From NCBI GenBank assembly GCA_024704765.1, contig JAKMXF010000144.1, positions 620,001 through 684,000 on the forward strand: a stretch of 64,000 bases of DNA. Direction: 5' to 3'. The DNA comes from Oopsacas minuta (lineage: Eukaryota; Porifera; Hexactinellida; Lyssacinosida; Leucopsacidae). Below, piece after piece: positions 10,408 to 23,900 of the stretch (its first letter is position 1; each line of letters begins with the position of its first letter). The position numbers were made by a program, and so were the translations under genes. The notes under the pieces are model-generated. The model was not told the origin of the DNA and made no database searches. It worked only from the letters and a program-made list of their open reading frames with translations.

Positions 10408-13400
10408 ATGTCCGATCAATCTCGACGAGCCTTTCCCTCTAGGCCTGGCTCTGGCTTAGAGAGAATGAGTGGATATGGAGATAGTATCGAGGTTGATATT
10501 CTCCTTCCTTATGGAGTACTAATACCGTTACAGTGTAAGAGAAATTTCAAACTGGTTGACATTAAGACAAAAGTATGGAGAGAAGCACAGAAGTACCCAC
10601 TAGCTAAGCTCTTATGGAATGATCCATCTCGCTACCAGTTCATGTGTGTTAATCAGCGTGCTGAAAGAACTGAACTATTCGATGAGACTAAGACACTAGG
10701 TGATATCAAGCCTTACAAACATATTCTACAACTATTCGAGAGAGTAGGAGATAGAGAAGAGAAAGAATTCAATGCTAAGATGAGTGTGTTGATAGGGAAG
10801 GGTGTATATGAAATGGAGCAGAGCAATGAAGAAGAGGTTTAATACAAATTTATTTACGAATATATGTTTTATTGATATTTTGCAGGTGGTTCATTTCCGT
10901 GCTAAAATGCTTGAGAAGTGCAAACAGGCTGTATTGAAGAGAGCTAAAGCTTCTTGGGAAGAGAGAGCTATGTATAAATACGCTCCTAGCATCAATCAGT
11001 TGGAGAGGGAACTTCCAGCATCACTAGAGCTTCCATCTAGCAAGGAAATTAAATTTAAAATTCATGTCTTAGTGAAGGGTGATTATCTGAAGCAACTCAA
11101 TGATGAAGTATTGGTGAGTTAAAATGAATATTATAATTATTTACACTAATAGTAACTATTGTTAATATATTTTCCTTACAGCTGAGCATCAGGAATAGAC
11201 CTAAGATCCTAGCTGCATTTGTTCTACAAAGCTGTCAAAACCATGGACTCTACAAGGACAAATCTCCACCAGATTTTGTCTTAAAGATATACGGACGAGA
11301 GGAATGTCTCCTTGGTGATGAACCAATGATTAATTATGAATATGTAAAGGGTTGTGTGATATCACATCAAATTCCTGAACTTATATTCCTGCTGAAGCAA
11401 GATTTAGACCTTAACATTAAAGAGGAGTTTCCTCGTCTTCCTCCAGCTGCTATTCCCTCTGCTCCCAAGGACACTAAATACTTATGGGATCTGTATGGAG
11501 TATTCTATGTAAGTTTTATGTACAGTCAACTCCGGTTATATCGAACACTGATATACCGAAATACGCGATTGTATCTAAGTCTGAAATTGTACAAATATGA
11601 GTCCAAACCTTCAAAGTAACAAATATCATCAGTTTATATAGAAGTGATTATCACAATCCGTTAGGTTTCAATAAAACGGAAGTTTACTGTACTTTTCTAT
11701 TTTAAATGTTTCTCCAACTGTGAATTATTTCATTTGTAATTCCTAGGTAAAAGCAGTAGAGGCTAGTGGTATAAACGTTCATAACACAACTCGTATACAG
11801 CTATACCTAGGTCTCTGTCATGGTAGCTCTCATATTACTAGTGTTGAGTCCACTAAGGCAGGTCATGGTTCTAACCCAGTGTGGAATGAGACCGTACTGT
11901 TTGATGATATTGAAGCGTCCAATATTCCGAGAGGTGCACGTCTCTGCTGTGTACTCTACAACTCACTGGATACTAAGAATGCTAAGAGGAAACAGAAAGT
12001 TCCGTTGGGTTGGGTTAACCTACCAATGTTTGATTACCGTTGTCATCTACGTACTGGATCATTAGAGCTAGCATTGTGGAGTATGGAGGACAATGAGGGT
12101 ACCTTAGAGGAGGATCTTCATCCCTTGGGCGTGGCAGGACAAAATCCTACCGGACAGATGAAAATAATCCTAGAATTCGTTGCCACAGAGAAACCAGTAA
12201 AAGGACCTACTCAATTACAAATGATAGAATACGCTAGCACTTTACCAATGGACAACTTTGGAGCTTCTAAGCTGTATATAAACGATCTACACTTGATCGT
12301 GAATAAAGATCCATTAGCTGAGCTTACTGATCAAGATACTGAGCTTATATGGAGACTGAGAGGGTATCTAATGCAGTATATCCCTATCGGATTGCCTAAA
12401 TTAATGTCATCTGTCAAGTGGAGCTCCAGAGAACAGGTAAGTCATAGGTTGGACATAATTTTATTGTACATTGATGCTCACGCTTCTAACTATAGTGGAG
12501 TTCGCCTATTAACAAATCGTATTTTGCATGAATTCTCCTTGCTAAAATACTCGAATTTACTATTATATAATCACACAAAATACACTCAATTTCTGTTATA
12601 AAGTTTCTAATAGGAGAAAACCATTTTCTGTCATATTTCACATGACTATGCTGTATAGGTCTCTCAGATGTTGCTATTACTGAAGAGCTGGCCTCTCCTC
12701 AGCCCCTCTGTAGCTCTAGAACTACTGGATTATAATTACCAAGAACCTGCAGTTAGATTATTTGCTATAAGATGTCTTGAGAGTGCTAGTGATGCAGAAA
12801 TCTCTCGCTACCTCTTACAGCTAGTACAAGCTCTCAAATATGAAGCTTATCTAGACTGTGATTTAGCTAGCTTTCTGTTAGATCGTGCTTGGAATAATCA
12901 AAGAATAGGACATTATTTATTCTGGTATTTGAGAGCTGAAATGAAGTCTCCTATAGTGAGAACTAGATTCGGTTTGATGCTAGAAGCATACTGTCGTGGG
13001 AGTATCAGTCACTTGCCTATTCTCCTCAGACAGATTGAAGCCGTTAGAGTTATGAAGCGGATTAGCAAGGAAGTACAAAATTTGAAAACTCGTGACAAAG
13101 ATAAAATCAAAACTACTCTAATGAATCAGCTACAAAGCGAGGCTAATATTGCTTGTCTAACTGGCATAAACTCTATACTCAATCCGTCGTACAAGCTAAC
13201 ATCATTTATAGCGAAAGCTTGTAGAGCTTTTGACTCTAAAATGAAACCTCTTCTTCTAGCTTATGATAACAGAGATACTAAGGCTAATGCTATTACAGAA
13301 TCTCCTACATTATCTGTAATATTCAAACGTGGTGATGATCTACGTCAAGACATGCTAACTCTACAGATATTTGAAACTATGGATAAGATTTGGCAAGAGG

Positions 13401-14140
13401 CTGATCTCTATCTTAAAATTCTCCCTTACGGTTGTATCGCTACTAGTCATAGAGGTGGACTGATAGAAGCAGTTATGAATGCTGAAACTATTGCTAATAT
13501 ACAGAAGAATGCTGGTACTTTTGCTTTTCTTCCAAAGAAGTCTGTATACCAATCACTTTACGCTTGGCTCAGCAAGAACAATCCTGGAGAAGAGGCCTTG
13601 GCTAAAGCAATAGATAACTTCACGAAATCATGTGCTGCTTACTGCGTAGCTACTTATGTGTTAGGTATCGGTGATAGACACAGTGATAATATTATGCTTA
13701 GGAGTGATGGTCAGCTGTTCCATATTGATTTTGGACATTTTCTTGGACATTTCAAAACGAAATTTGGTTTCCGTCGTGAGCGTGTTCCTTTTGTATTGAC
13801 ATATGATTTCGTGTATATTATTTGTAACAAGAATGAGAATTTCGCGAAAACAGCTGATTTCAAACAGTTTGCGACTATGTGTGGAAAAGCGTATCTCGCA
13901 TTGAGGCAGAAAGCTGGCATAATACTTAATCTGTTAGCAATGATGTTGTCTACTGGTATTCCACAGTTGAGGACTGTTAATGACTTGAATTATGTAAGAG
14001 ATGCACTTGCGTTAAACTACACGGATGATGAAGCTTTGACTCATTTCGACAAACAAATGGAAGAAGCTCTCGATAAGACTTGGAGCACATCAATGAATTG
14101 GTTCTTTCATAGTCTTGCAAAAGATAATCGCAACAGGTGA
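10408..14140 (+). CDS. Class IA phosphoinositide 3-kinase catalytic subunit (p110, beta/delta-like)
   Basis: Phosphorylates PtdIns(4,5)P2 to PIP3 at the plasma membrane downstream of receptors. Five exons: 10408-10836, 10886-11113, 11182-11508, 11747-12436 and 12659-14140, all phase 0, giving 1,051 aa, the usual p110 size. Order: adaptor-binding domain (VDILLPYGVLIPLQC), linker, Ras-binding domain, C2 (exon 4, HGSSHITSVESTKAGHGSNP), helical domain (SWPLLSPSVALELLDYNYQ) and kinase. Catalytic elements are intact: Lys in VIFKRGDDLRQDML, loop LGIGDRHSDNIM and activation start FHIDFGHFLG. The adaptor-binding domain places it in class IA, so a p85-type partner is expected. The C-terminal NWFFHSLAKDNR resembles p110 beta and delta more than alpha. 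Intron 3 holds a miniature element. Confidence 0.95.
11523..11689. repeat. pogo/Tc1-like miniature element in PI3K intron 3
   Basis: TA-flanked, about 167 bp. The left end is CAGTCAACTCCGGTTATATC and the right end is the decayed AAACGGAAGTTTACTG. It shares TTGTACAAATATG and TCAAAGTAACA blocks with the copy in SMC4. Confidence 0.8.
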
Positions 14141-15008
14141 TGTAGCAATCTTCTCTCAATACTGTATTATGATAAGGCATTACTGTATATTTGAATTATC
14201 TGCTTTTACAACTCTAACCAGTTGTAATACTCTTCTCTATAAATATTTATAACTTTGTGAATTAAATTATTCAGAATAAGGAATTGTAACTGGTGTGTTT
14301 ATAGTTAATATTATTTTGTGGATGCAGCAATTATTATTATAATATTTTAATTAGTTTATAGTCAACTCTGTCTGAAATTGTACTAAAATGGGCCCAAACC
14401 GTCAAAGTATTATAAATTACATCGGTTATATCGAAGTAATTATCGCGGTCCCATTAGCTTCGATATAACAGGAGCTGACTATATGTACTTTCTAGCTAGA
14501 TGTTACAATATTAATAAATGGATTGCTAGAGCCTCGATGTATTTTGATGTGGCCAGAAGAGAGATGTAATTTAAAACATCAGTTGGTAGAGAGTTTGGGC
14601 TCAAGCACAATCAAATATGTTAACTGTTGGTTTCTGCTTGATCGAGATTCGAACCAGAATCCTATCATTGCATACAATGCAATACTATTCTATATGTATT
14701 TTAGCATAATTTGATTATCACTTGTCTACAATAAATTCAACTGTCCCTACTTGTTATTCTAGATTCTCCGAATAATTTTGATAGTGACAATATTTCTACG
14801 TACACATTTCCATTAATTACTCTCGTATGTATTCGAACACATTCAGTTCAACTTTACTCAATCCATACATCTTAAACCCATCAGTACATACATCAAACCA
14901 CTCAATTGCAATAATAATTATTAATTATCTCTTTCAGCTGCTAATTCTATGTAGGTATATATCATTCTTCTACATATTAGTTATAAATTAAGAGCATAGA
15001 TATATAAT
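14141..15008. other. Intergenic, PI3K to LNX
   Basis: About 870 bp. Holds one miniature element (14358-14482) and a weak tRNA-like patch near 14580-14660. No gene supported. Confidence 0.5.
14358..14482. repeat. Truncated pogo/Tc1-like miniature element
   Basis: Left end AGTCAACTCTG is joined directly to the internal CTGAAATTGTAC block, so the left terminal repeat is deleted. The right end, TTCGATATAACAGGAGCTGA, is well kept. Confidence 0.7.
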
Positions 15009-17025
15009 ATGACACACCGTAAGCAACAAAAAGGATCAAAGTCTAAGAAAAAACAATTCCCTAGTACTGAGGAATTAAAAGATTCATTCAGTCCATCTCC
15101 AATGGATCGCGATTTCGCGACTTTATGTCAAATTTGTGGAGTTATACATGGACAAAGTCATCCACATCATTTCGAGTACACAGAGGAAGTGAATGACGAT
15201 CTGTTGTGTGAGATTTGTATGCAACCTCTGGTTGACCCAGTTGATACCCCGTGCAGACACACATTCTGTTACCTGTGTCTCAGTAACCATATGCGTTTGA
15301 GACAATCCTGTCCTATAGACAGGAGTCCTGTTACACCTTCTGACGTCAAACCGAGTAGTGTGATTGTTCGTCGTATGGTTGGGAAGATTTTTGTAAAATG
15401 TCCTAACAGAACACATTGTCGAAAGGTATGTACAAAGATACGTTATTTTCATGTATTTATTTATATTAATAAGCCCTATTAGGTTGTACCTCGCTCTAGT
15501 CTACAGTCTCACCTCAAATCCTGTCCTGGTACAATAGTCTATTGTCCTAAGAGGGACCAGGGGTGCAACTACTCCTCTCCCATGTGTCTCCTGGAGCATC
15601 ACCTCTGGGATTGCCTTAAAGATCTAGGAAACCAACACTCAGAGATCGTCACTGGTGTAGAGACTTGGCTAGAGATACCAGCTGGTTGTAGCACACCTGT
15701 AGGCTTGAGTATTATAGGAGGAAGTGATTCTACTATGAAGTCTATCATGATTCAATCTATTGAGCTAGATGGAACTGCAGCTAAAGATGGTAGACTTAAA
15801 CCTGGAGACACTATACTAGAAATAGATGGATGCTCCTCTTCTCTTATGAACTATACAGAAGCTTCCCACTTTCTGCACTCAGCTACTCCTTTGGTTAGAT
15901 TGAAAGTGTTAAGGGGTGTGGAACAGGATCTGAAGGCTGTGTTGAATGATGCAGATATAGAGGTATGATAAACTTCCCTCGTCTACTTTGTTATATCTTA
16001 TGCTAATCCCCTATTTCTAGGTAGCAGAGATATCGCGTTCTGGAGAGACCAATACATTCAATCTGGAGTTAGCTAAGCACAAGACATTACCAGGAATATA
16101 CGTGTTGAATATGACTAATGCATTTGTTAATAAAGGAGACCTCTGTGTAGCTGATAGAATACTTGATATTGATGGTAGAGACACACGATATCTTACAATA
16201 GAAGAAACAGAGAATATATTAAGTCAAACAGGTCAAGAAGCCAAGCTTCTGGTCTCTAGAGTACCACACATTATGCGAGTAAAGATACAAGCTGATTTGG
16301 TCACAGCTGCAGATATTGATGTCATACAAACTGATCCCGCTTATGAAGAGATACCCACCAAGGAGTATAAGGCTGGAGATACTAAAACTGTAGTATTACA
16401 GAAGAATAATGATGAATTCTTTGGTATGAATGTTGCTGGAGGTACAGCTACCCCTAAAGGAGATCTCCCTGTATTTATTTCTGGGATAAGAGCTGGAGGA
16501 GTTATAGATAAATCACCTTATATACAGAGAGGTGATATTATATTGGCTATTAATAATCATAGTTTGTTACAAAAAACTCATGAAGAAGCTGTTGATATAA
16601 TAAAAGCTAACGTTGGTAGTACAAGTGTACAACTTAAATTGTTACAAGGAGATCCTTATGTTCCTGAACCTGGTCTATCTAGCCAATGGACAAAATGGAT
16701 TGAGCCTAGAAGTGCTATAGGTATGGAAAGAGATATCGTGTTAATGAAAGATAAACATATGGGACTAGGATTCAGTATAGTTGGTGGGAAGAATAGTCCA
16801 AGAGGAGATTGCCCTCTTTACGTAAAGAAGGTTCTAGAAGAAAGTATAGCTGGGTTAGATGGTAGATTATGTGAAGGTGACGTCATACAGAGTATTAATA
16901 ATATACCAGTTAATGACTGGACACAACAGGACGCAGTTTTGTATATAAAAGAGTGTGAATCTAATTTATTTCTTCACGTAACATCGAGTGGAACTTTAAA
17001 CGACTCAAAGGCTTCATCTTTATGA
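15009..17025 (+). CDS. LNX-like RING E3 ligase with four PDZ domains
   Basis: Ligand-of-Numb protein X family: a RING E3 that uses PDZ domains to recruit membrane and polarity proteins. Exons 15009-15425, 15483-15962 and 16021-17025, all phase 0, give 633 aa. An N-terminal LCQICG motif precedes a C3HC4 RING (residues about 67-105, LCEICMQPLVDP then CRHTFCYLC) and a Cys/His TRAF-like segment, exactly as in LNX1/2. PDZ1 is at about 199-282 (VGLSIIGG), PDZ2 about 309-380 (divergent, GIY in the carboxylate loop), PDZ3 about 420-509 (FGMNVAGG) and PDZ4 about 535-623 (LGFSIVGG). A DPAYEEI motif lies between PDZ2 and PDZ3, whereas vertebrate LNX1 carries its Numb-binding NPAY before PDZ1. LNX1 versus LNX2 identity cannot be resolved, so this may be the pre-duplication gene. 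Confidence 0.92.
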
Positions 17026-17925
17026 GTGTTTATGTGTTGGTACAGGTTGTAATATTTGCTTGTATGTATATATTATTTCTGGACTCTTTAACTACACATT
17101 TACTCGTTTCTATCCTTCTATATATTGTGCTCATTACGATAACTCAAAATATACATACGTACATATTCATAGATCAAAACATATTCTGGTATTTATACTA
17201 TATGATAAATTCAATTCTTTGCTGGTTAGTTAGAACCTTGTTATTACTTTCTAGTATTCCTCCTTAATAGCATTTAAACAGGCTAAAAGGCATAGTATTA
17301 ACCTTTATATGTATATATGAATGGCTATCTTCCAATGGCTAATGATTTTTCACTATTTTGTAACTTTTGATAAGGGCTAGTATAAGCCATGCCTCATTAA
17401 TTATCACTATTCATTATTTGATGCCATTTGTCATATTCTATAAGTATCATAGGCTTTGCTATTTTGCTTCGCTTCAAAAATTGATAATTAGCAGAGTTCA
17501 GTAATTTTATACACTGTTACATTGTCCTGTTCAGGTCGTTTTAGCTTATGTGTATCTTTTACACATTTGAAATTAATGTAGGCATAGAGTGCCATAGGGA
17601 TAAAGTGTATTATACTCAGTACATTTCTGGAGAATGATAGAATACATAAGTTTACTTCAAACATGTCCTCACACATTATATGGCATTATTTTTGCTGGAA
17701 CTTATTAGACGACAGCTGGGGGTCTACAGAATCTATTGTAGTCTATGGGGCCCACAGAATGTGTTCCATGGGTGAAAAGGTTGAGAACGCTGCCTTAGTA
17801 TATATTTTGAGGAAATAATTTATCTTACAAAAGTTGTTGTGTTGTCTTTGTCTACTAATAAATATAACAATACATATTTGTTAGTTTGTTATAGAAATAG
17901 ATCAGATCTGTTATGATAGATAGAT
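17026..17925. other. Intergenic, LNX to giant secreted gene, with a hAT-like end
   Basis: About 900 bp of AT-rich DNA. Near 17748-17793 it has GGGTGAAAAGGTTGAGAACG followed by CTG, the inverted form of the CAG(N)GTTCTCAACCTTTT ends typical of hAT-type elements. A related piece lies in the opposite orientation near 51725. No gene is supported. Confidence 0.5.
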
Positions 17926-20900
17926 ATGGCAAGATTATCCTTCATATCACTACTGGCTGTATTGATTCTATTCATTCAGATATTATGTATTGGTAAGCTG
18001 CCCCACATTTCCCATATTTCCTATGTTTTAATATTTCTTATTTTGTAGAGTCACAATGTTCGACATCTAACTACTGTTTTCCTGGTGAGTGTGGATCATC
18101 ATGTACTTGCTATGATGGGTATTCGAGCTCTGCATCTTGTACTGATTGTTGTGATCATGGTATGTGAATTCTAATACATTTATCAACTCAATACACATTT
18201 TCTTGTGCTCTTATCCTGAAATTTTATTTATTTTCATATAAACTTTTCATTTCAGAGCAATATTTGGCAGTTAATATAAGCAATGTTTTCTTTATTAGCG
18301 GATGGATCTCCTACATTTGTAGACGCTAGTTTAGACTTCGAAAATTTTGAGCTTACACAATCACTCTCTGCAATTAGCCAAAATGGGTATATCCATAATG
18401 ATAGATTCACTTTTTTCTACACTAAATACCCGTTGAATGTAATCTCACAACTATCTTACTTAACTTCTGTTGATTTGAATACGGGAATTCCTCAAGATAT
18501 TAAAGATAAGTTAAGCAATGGTGAAGATTTAAACTGTGCTCTTGGAGGGTGTAGTTTCATAATACAAGGCTTCAAATCTGGTCTTGTTGATGTTGGAATA
18601 CTTTACCAGTATATATATAAGAACCGTAAGTGTAAATTGATTTAAATACGGTACACCCTCACTAATAGGATAGGCTAGAATGGCTCTACATTTTCCTTCA
18701 ATAATCTGTATTGTTCTTCTGAATAGTGAAGATATACTGTATTCTTAATTAACCTGTCTATGCCCGTATAATTACCAGTATTTCCAACGTAAATTTCGAA
18801 AAACCCAAACTGAAGCACAAAATAATTCTAACTTGAGAATATAATCCTAAGTCTTGGGATTTTTTCCTACACTTGAAAGAAAATCCAAGAACTTGGGAAA
18901 AAACCAAAGCGTTGGAGACACTGATACTTTCTTACGTACTATAATTTCTAGAAACTACAGTTGAATTTACAGAATCAGCTCCACTTCCAACCTGTCTAGG
19001 AAAAGCTGACAACTTCACACTTTACTCTAGCATACCAACACCTACTGGTGACACATTTGAATGTAAATATACAGCAAACGTCTCTATTCCAGGTCCTCTG
19101 GAATACGAAGACAGGTAGTTTACGATAGACCCAAAAATTTCGCCCTCCTAAATATATTTTCCCACAATTCGTACCTCTAAATACATACCGCTAGGTAACA
19201 CCCTACTAATACTTGTTCCGATTATAGTGTGGCGATCACATATAGTGCTAGAGGTGGAACAGAAACATTGGTGTATGACCAGGTTGCAATGACGTCATCC
19301 AACAGAACTGGCGATTCAACGGAGGGATTTGCTGTTAGAGTATTGTATTACGACTATATTGAGCCGTATAATTGCTATTTAAATAATAGTTTACATTGCT
19401 CTGAGTTAGGTATCACTAGTGATGATATGTTCTACACCCTCAACCACTATTCTACCACAAATCAGACCATAACCATTACATCAGTACATGGTTTTGTTGA
19501 TGAGTTAGCTCCCTATGTAAACTACATGTATTCTGTTTATATGCTGGTAGAGGGAGCTGCTAATCACAGTCTGCATGAGGATTTTGGTTTGGGAAATGCC
19601 GTACCTTTCAATCTTACTGATCTTCCATTGACAATCACCCTACCAGATACAGCTGGTGCTTATTCTGTTGTACTTCGTGTGATTGATTTGGCTGATAATA
19701 TGCGTCTCTCCAGAAGATTTGTAGTATCAGATAATTCTTCTGTTCTAGAGAGGGTACCAGCTAACTTACCCACAAGTCCTAACTCAATATTACAGGATGT
19801 TTCTACTCATAATATATACTGGCAATCTGATACACAGGCACTATTATATTATCAATGGAAAGACTACTATAAAAACGAGCAAATTGTTACACACCCTTGG
19901 TTGAACCCTGTTCTATCTTATAATAACCAGGATGTTGAATACATATACTCTGGATATGATGATGATATACCTCCCATGGCTATACAAGGCACAGTCAATG
20001 CTCACGGTATTATAGAGTTCGCGTATAACCTTATTCGTTACACGGATGGAGCATTTGAATATAACGTAACAACGGCTCCTACACTCTGGACTGCTATACC
20101 AGACGTAATGCCAGAGTACAGTCAGCAGCAGGATGCATCTGTGTCTGGAGACGCTTGGGTACTGTGGATTAGAGCTATAGATATATTCAATCATGAGTTG
20201 ATTGATTATATAGTTATTTATACAGAATTCTCTTCTCCAATGATAACTGATCTAGGATTAAGTAAGTTTAGTTAATATTTAATACGTATTTTTATAGAAA
20301 ATGTATACTAATATGGGAATATTTGCGAATTTCTGAGAAATTCTTGTATTCAAATCAACAGTAGTTAAGTAAGTTAGTTCTATTTTGTCCAATAATAACC
20401 TGAATTGTTATTTATGGATATAAAACTGGAGATGATGGAATTTTTCGAAACCCACAGATTAGGCAAATATAATCTCAGGAATTGATTATAAGTGGTTTGT
20501 AAGTATGCTATATGAAACAAATTTCTTTTAGAGGTAGATGATCGAGTGACACAGTTTGTGCAGAAATCAAAAGATATTACAGATCTAATAATATCTTTTA
20601 AAGCAATAGATCTTGAGAGTGGTATAAAGTCTGTGTACTGGGATATTGAGTATGAGAATCAGACTATTATAGCTACTGATACAGTCACTGTTGATATGCT
20701 TTCTGTTGTAAGTTTTGAATTCATTGGTATAAATGCATAATCTACTTATAGTGATAGTTATATCTGATGATATATGGAAATTTCACGTAGTGGCGTCAGC
20801 GCTGGTTATGTGGCGAATTACTAATTATTGTAGCGCTATTTCTACATGTCTTCCTGCAACCTATTTGGTGATATGAATCATGTAGTTGTTGGGATATTTT

Positions 20901-23900
20901 GTATATAGCAATCTAGGTTGCTGGTTAGAATAATCTTATCTTTAATTCAGCCGACTATTCACTCTGAAAGAATTACTATTTTATTTCAAACATATTTCAT
21001 TTTTGCATGATATTCAGGGCAAAATATCCTGAACTTCATGCAGAAATGATCTGTAATAGCAATTCAATAACCTTCGCAGGGACACTGGCGTAGCAATATG
21101 CGGTCAGGTGGTTCATTGAACCAGAGCTCCCTCCCGTTGTCTAGGGCCCAAGAGTTCCACAATTCGGCATATACAGGATTGCTGATATATTTCTTTTTAG
21201 GAAGAATGCAGTCAACTAGAATCAACTATTTGCTACTGTACTACAGCACATCTCTGTTTCAGACGTCTCTACGACATTACGCCAAACCCTGTCAAGTTTA
21301 ATATTACAGAACTACCTCATTTGGATACATTTATACTTAAGGTTGTTGTCACTAACTATGCTAACCTTACAAATACTGACTCCAGGACTATCATAATAGA
21401 TGAATCTCCTCCAATAGCAGGTACTTATATGCATATATGTATATGCCATTATTTTCTAGAATCCTTAAAATTTGTTTAAATATCATATTTGTTTTTTAGC
21501 ACTCCTTTATTATTATAATATATACAAATACATAACACGATTACCGGACTCTAATGCTAACTGAGTCCTTCTAGGCCTAAGCTCAGTAACTACTACCTGA
21601 ACTAACATACTAGTAAACTAATCTATATAGCACTAAGATGAGTACATAATTACCTTATTGAGAATTCTAAGCAGATCCTCTCTAAAAAGGAGACATGATC
21701 TCTTACAATATCTTTGAGGGTGCTAACTCCATCATTGATTCCGATGTTAGACTCTCACTCTGCATCAGTATTTGCTCTTGCTTGGCAAGGTTTTCATACT
21801 GGATTGCTTTCTGTTGGTTCCCGCGTTTTGCTTCTGCCTTTGATTTGATCATGAAATACCTGTACATATCAAGGGAGTAGTTTTGTTTTGCTGTATCCTT
21901 GAGACTCTGTATTTGATCTTTAATTTTTCCAAGTAATTTGTTCATCTTTTCTTGAGTTTTAGCTTTCTCCCTCTCAAGTGACACTCTCTTTTGGTCATAG
22001 ATGGAAAGTCGTTTGTTCGCGTCATCTAACTGTTGTTTCACATCCTTCACAAATTCTTCACTTTCTACTATTTCGTCTTTGTAGATGTAACGCTCATTAC
22101 TGTGCCAATCCCATTTACATCTTTCTGGACAGATTCTACAATACCCATCTGTCATTGCCCAGCATCTTGCTTTATCACTATCGTTTTGAATGCTGCAATT
22201 ATCATGACACGTGTAGGTGCATTTTTTGCAGAATGTTGTTATGTTATTGGTAGCAACCGGTACCTTTTTATGTGCTGTAACTTTCTTTGTAAAGTGCCTC
22301 TTGCGTTCAACCTCACCTTTTCCAGCTTCCAGGTTCCTTAAGTTCTCTTCACCAATATTCTTGATTACAAGAGCTTTGTCTAACTCAGAAGTGATAGCAT
22401 TGATATTCATTTTTAGCTTTTCTCTATCTTCTATGACTGCTTTAGTTGTTGTTAAGCTAAAGGCATGTTGATGACCGACATCTCTGAAGAATTTTTCGAT
22501 GCTATCAATTGTATTATCCCAATACATTTTAGTGAATGGAGTCCTTTGTGAGGGATTTTTGAATAGATCTGCGTTATTAAAGGCGAACCAGCGTTTTTCA
22601 TCGAATGGAAAATTACTTTTTTCTAACGCACTTAGCATCTCAGGATGACTCCCATCCTCGAATGTAGCCAGTAAATATATATTTTCTTTCGCTTCTTTCC
22701 CAAAGAATAACAGTACTCTATCAATGATGTACCTTTGTATGTCTGTTAGTCTGTTCACGTTAGCCTTCACTACAAAACATACTGCATGACATTCATCTTC
22801 TATTTTGAGTAGTTCATTGATTTGTTCTTTTATCATTTCATCTCTTTCTATCCCTTGCGTATCCCCAAATCCTGGAATATCCCAAATTTGAATGTCATAT
22901 CCTAATAGAGTATCCTCTATTAGGTATCCAGAGATATCTGTTGTTTGACTGATACTCTGATCGCCTGCACTATCAACTTCATCAATGACTAGCTTGAATC
23001 TTAATGGATCTTCCATCTCTACCCCAGCTGCATAGTTAATGAATGCATTGATTAGTGTGCTTTTCCCACTTCCAGTTTCTCCCATCATGATTATATTTTT
23101 CGGGTTCTTCTTTGTTACCTTTTGATAGTCACTGACTGATATTTTCTCTGCTGGAAAGGTATACATGTCCAATTCATTGTCATATTGATTTGGAATTTTC
23201 GTACTTTTTCCTTTCCAAGTTTTCAATATTGATTTTTCCAGTGTTCTATCAGGTTTTGAATGTTCTACTTCAGTCATTACAGCTTATTGTTTGCAATCGC
23301 TAAGTTGTTATCTAGTAGATAATATGATATTGTTATCCTTTGAATTTATTATTTAAATATCTTCGAGTCAGTTACATCATACAATCTAATCGAATTTGGG
23401 ATTAATAGTATATGCCTTGTTGTTGGTAATGTGCATGTGTATTTGATGGAAATTTCCTGTGTACATTACAGAGTCAGTGACTGATAAACGAAATTCAAAA
23501 ATCCAATATAGTAATTTTTTTCTGAAGTTGAAATATAATTTGATTGAATTTTTTGTTTTTTTATGCAAAAGTTCATCTATAATTTTATTATGACATCATT
23601 GAGTAATTTGGTAATTCGTTATTCTATGAGTATAAGTTTTCTTATGAATTGTTTGTGAAAGGAATTTTTTGTCTTTTTATATTCAGATTACCTTTATGTA
23701 ATATTTTTGGGAATTCGAAGGAATATATAATTATCTATTGTCTCTCCTTTTATATTCGTACTTGTATCGCTATATTTTGCTTATTTTTTGCTTATTATTT
23801 GCTATATTTTCATTTTCGCGAATTATTCCTATTATTTTAAATAATTGTGAGGTTATTTGTGGTAACTTTTGCTAACGATAATTGAACATTTGAGAATACT

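Noticed and set aside
14560-14665. tRNA-like words (AGTTGGTAGAG and GATTCGAACC) suggesting a tRNA gene or SINE
   Set aside because: The two boxes do not form a cloverleaf in one orientation and no acceptor stem pairs; at most a decayed tRNA-derived repeat.
22033-22341. Plus-strand ORFs of about 100 aa opposite the GTPase genes
   Set aside because: They are shadows of the minus-strand coding sequence, recurring at the same offset in each duplicate.
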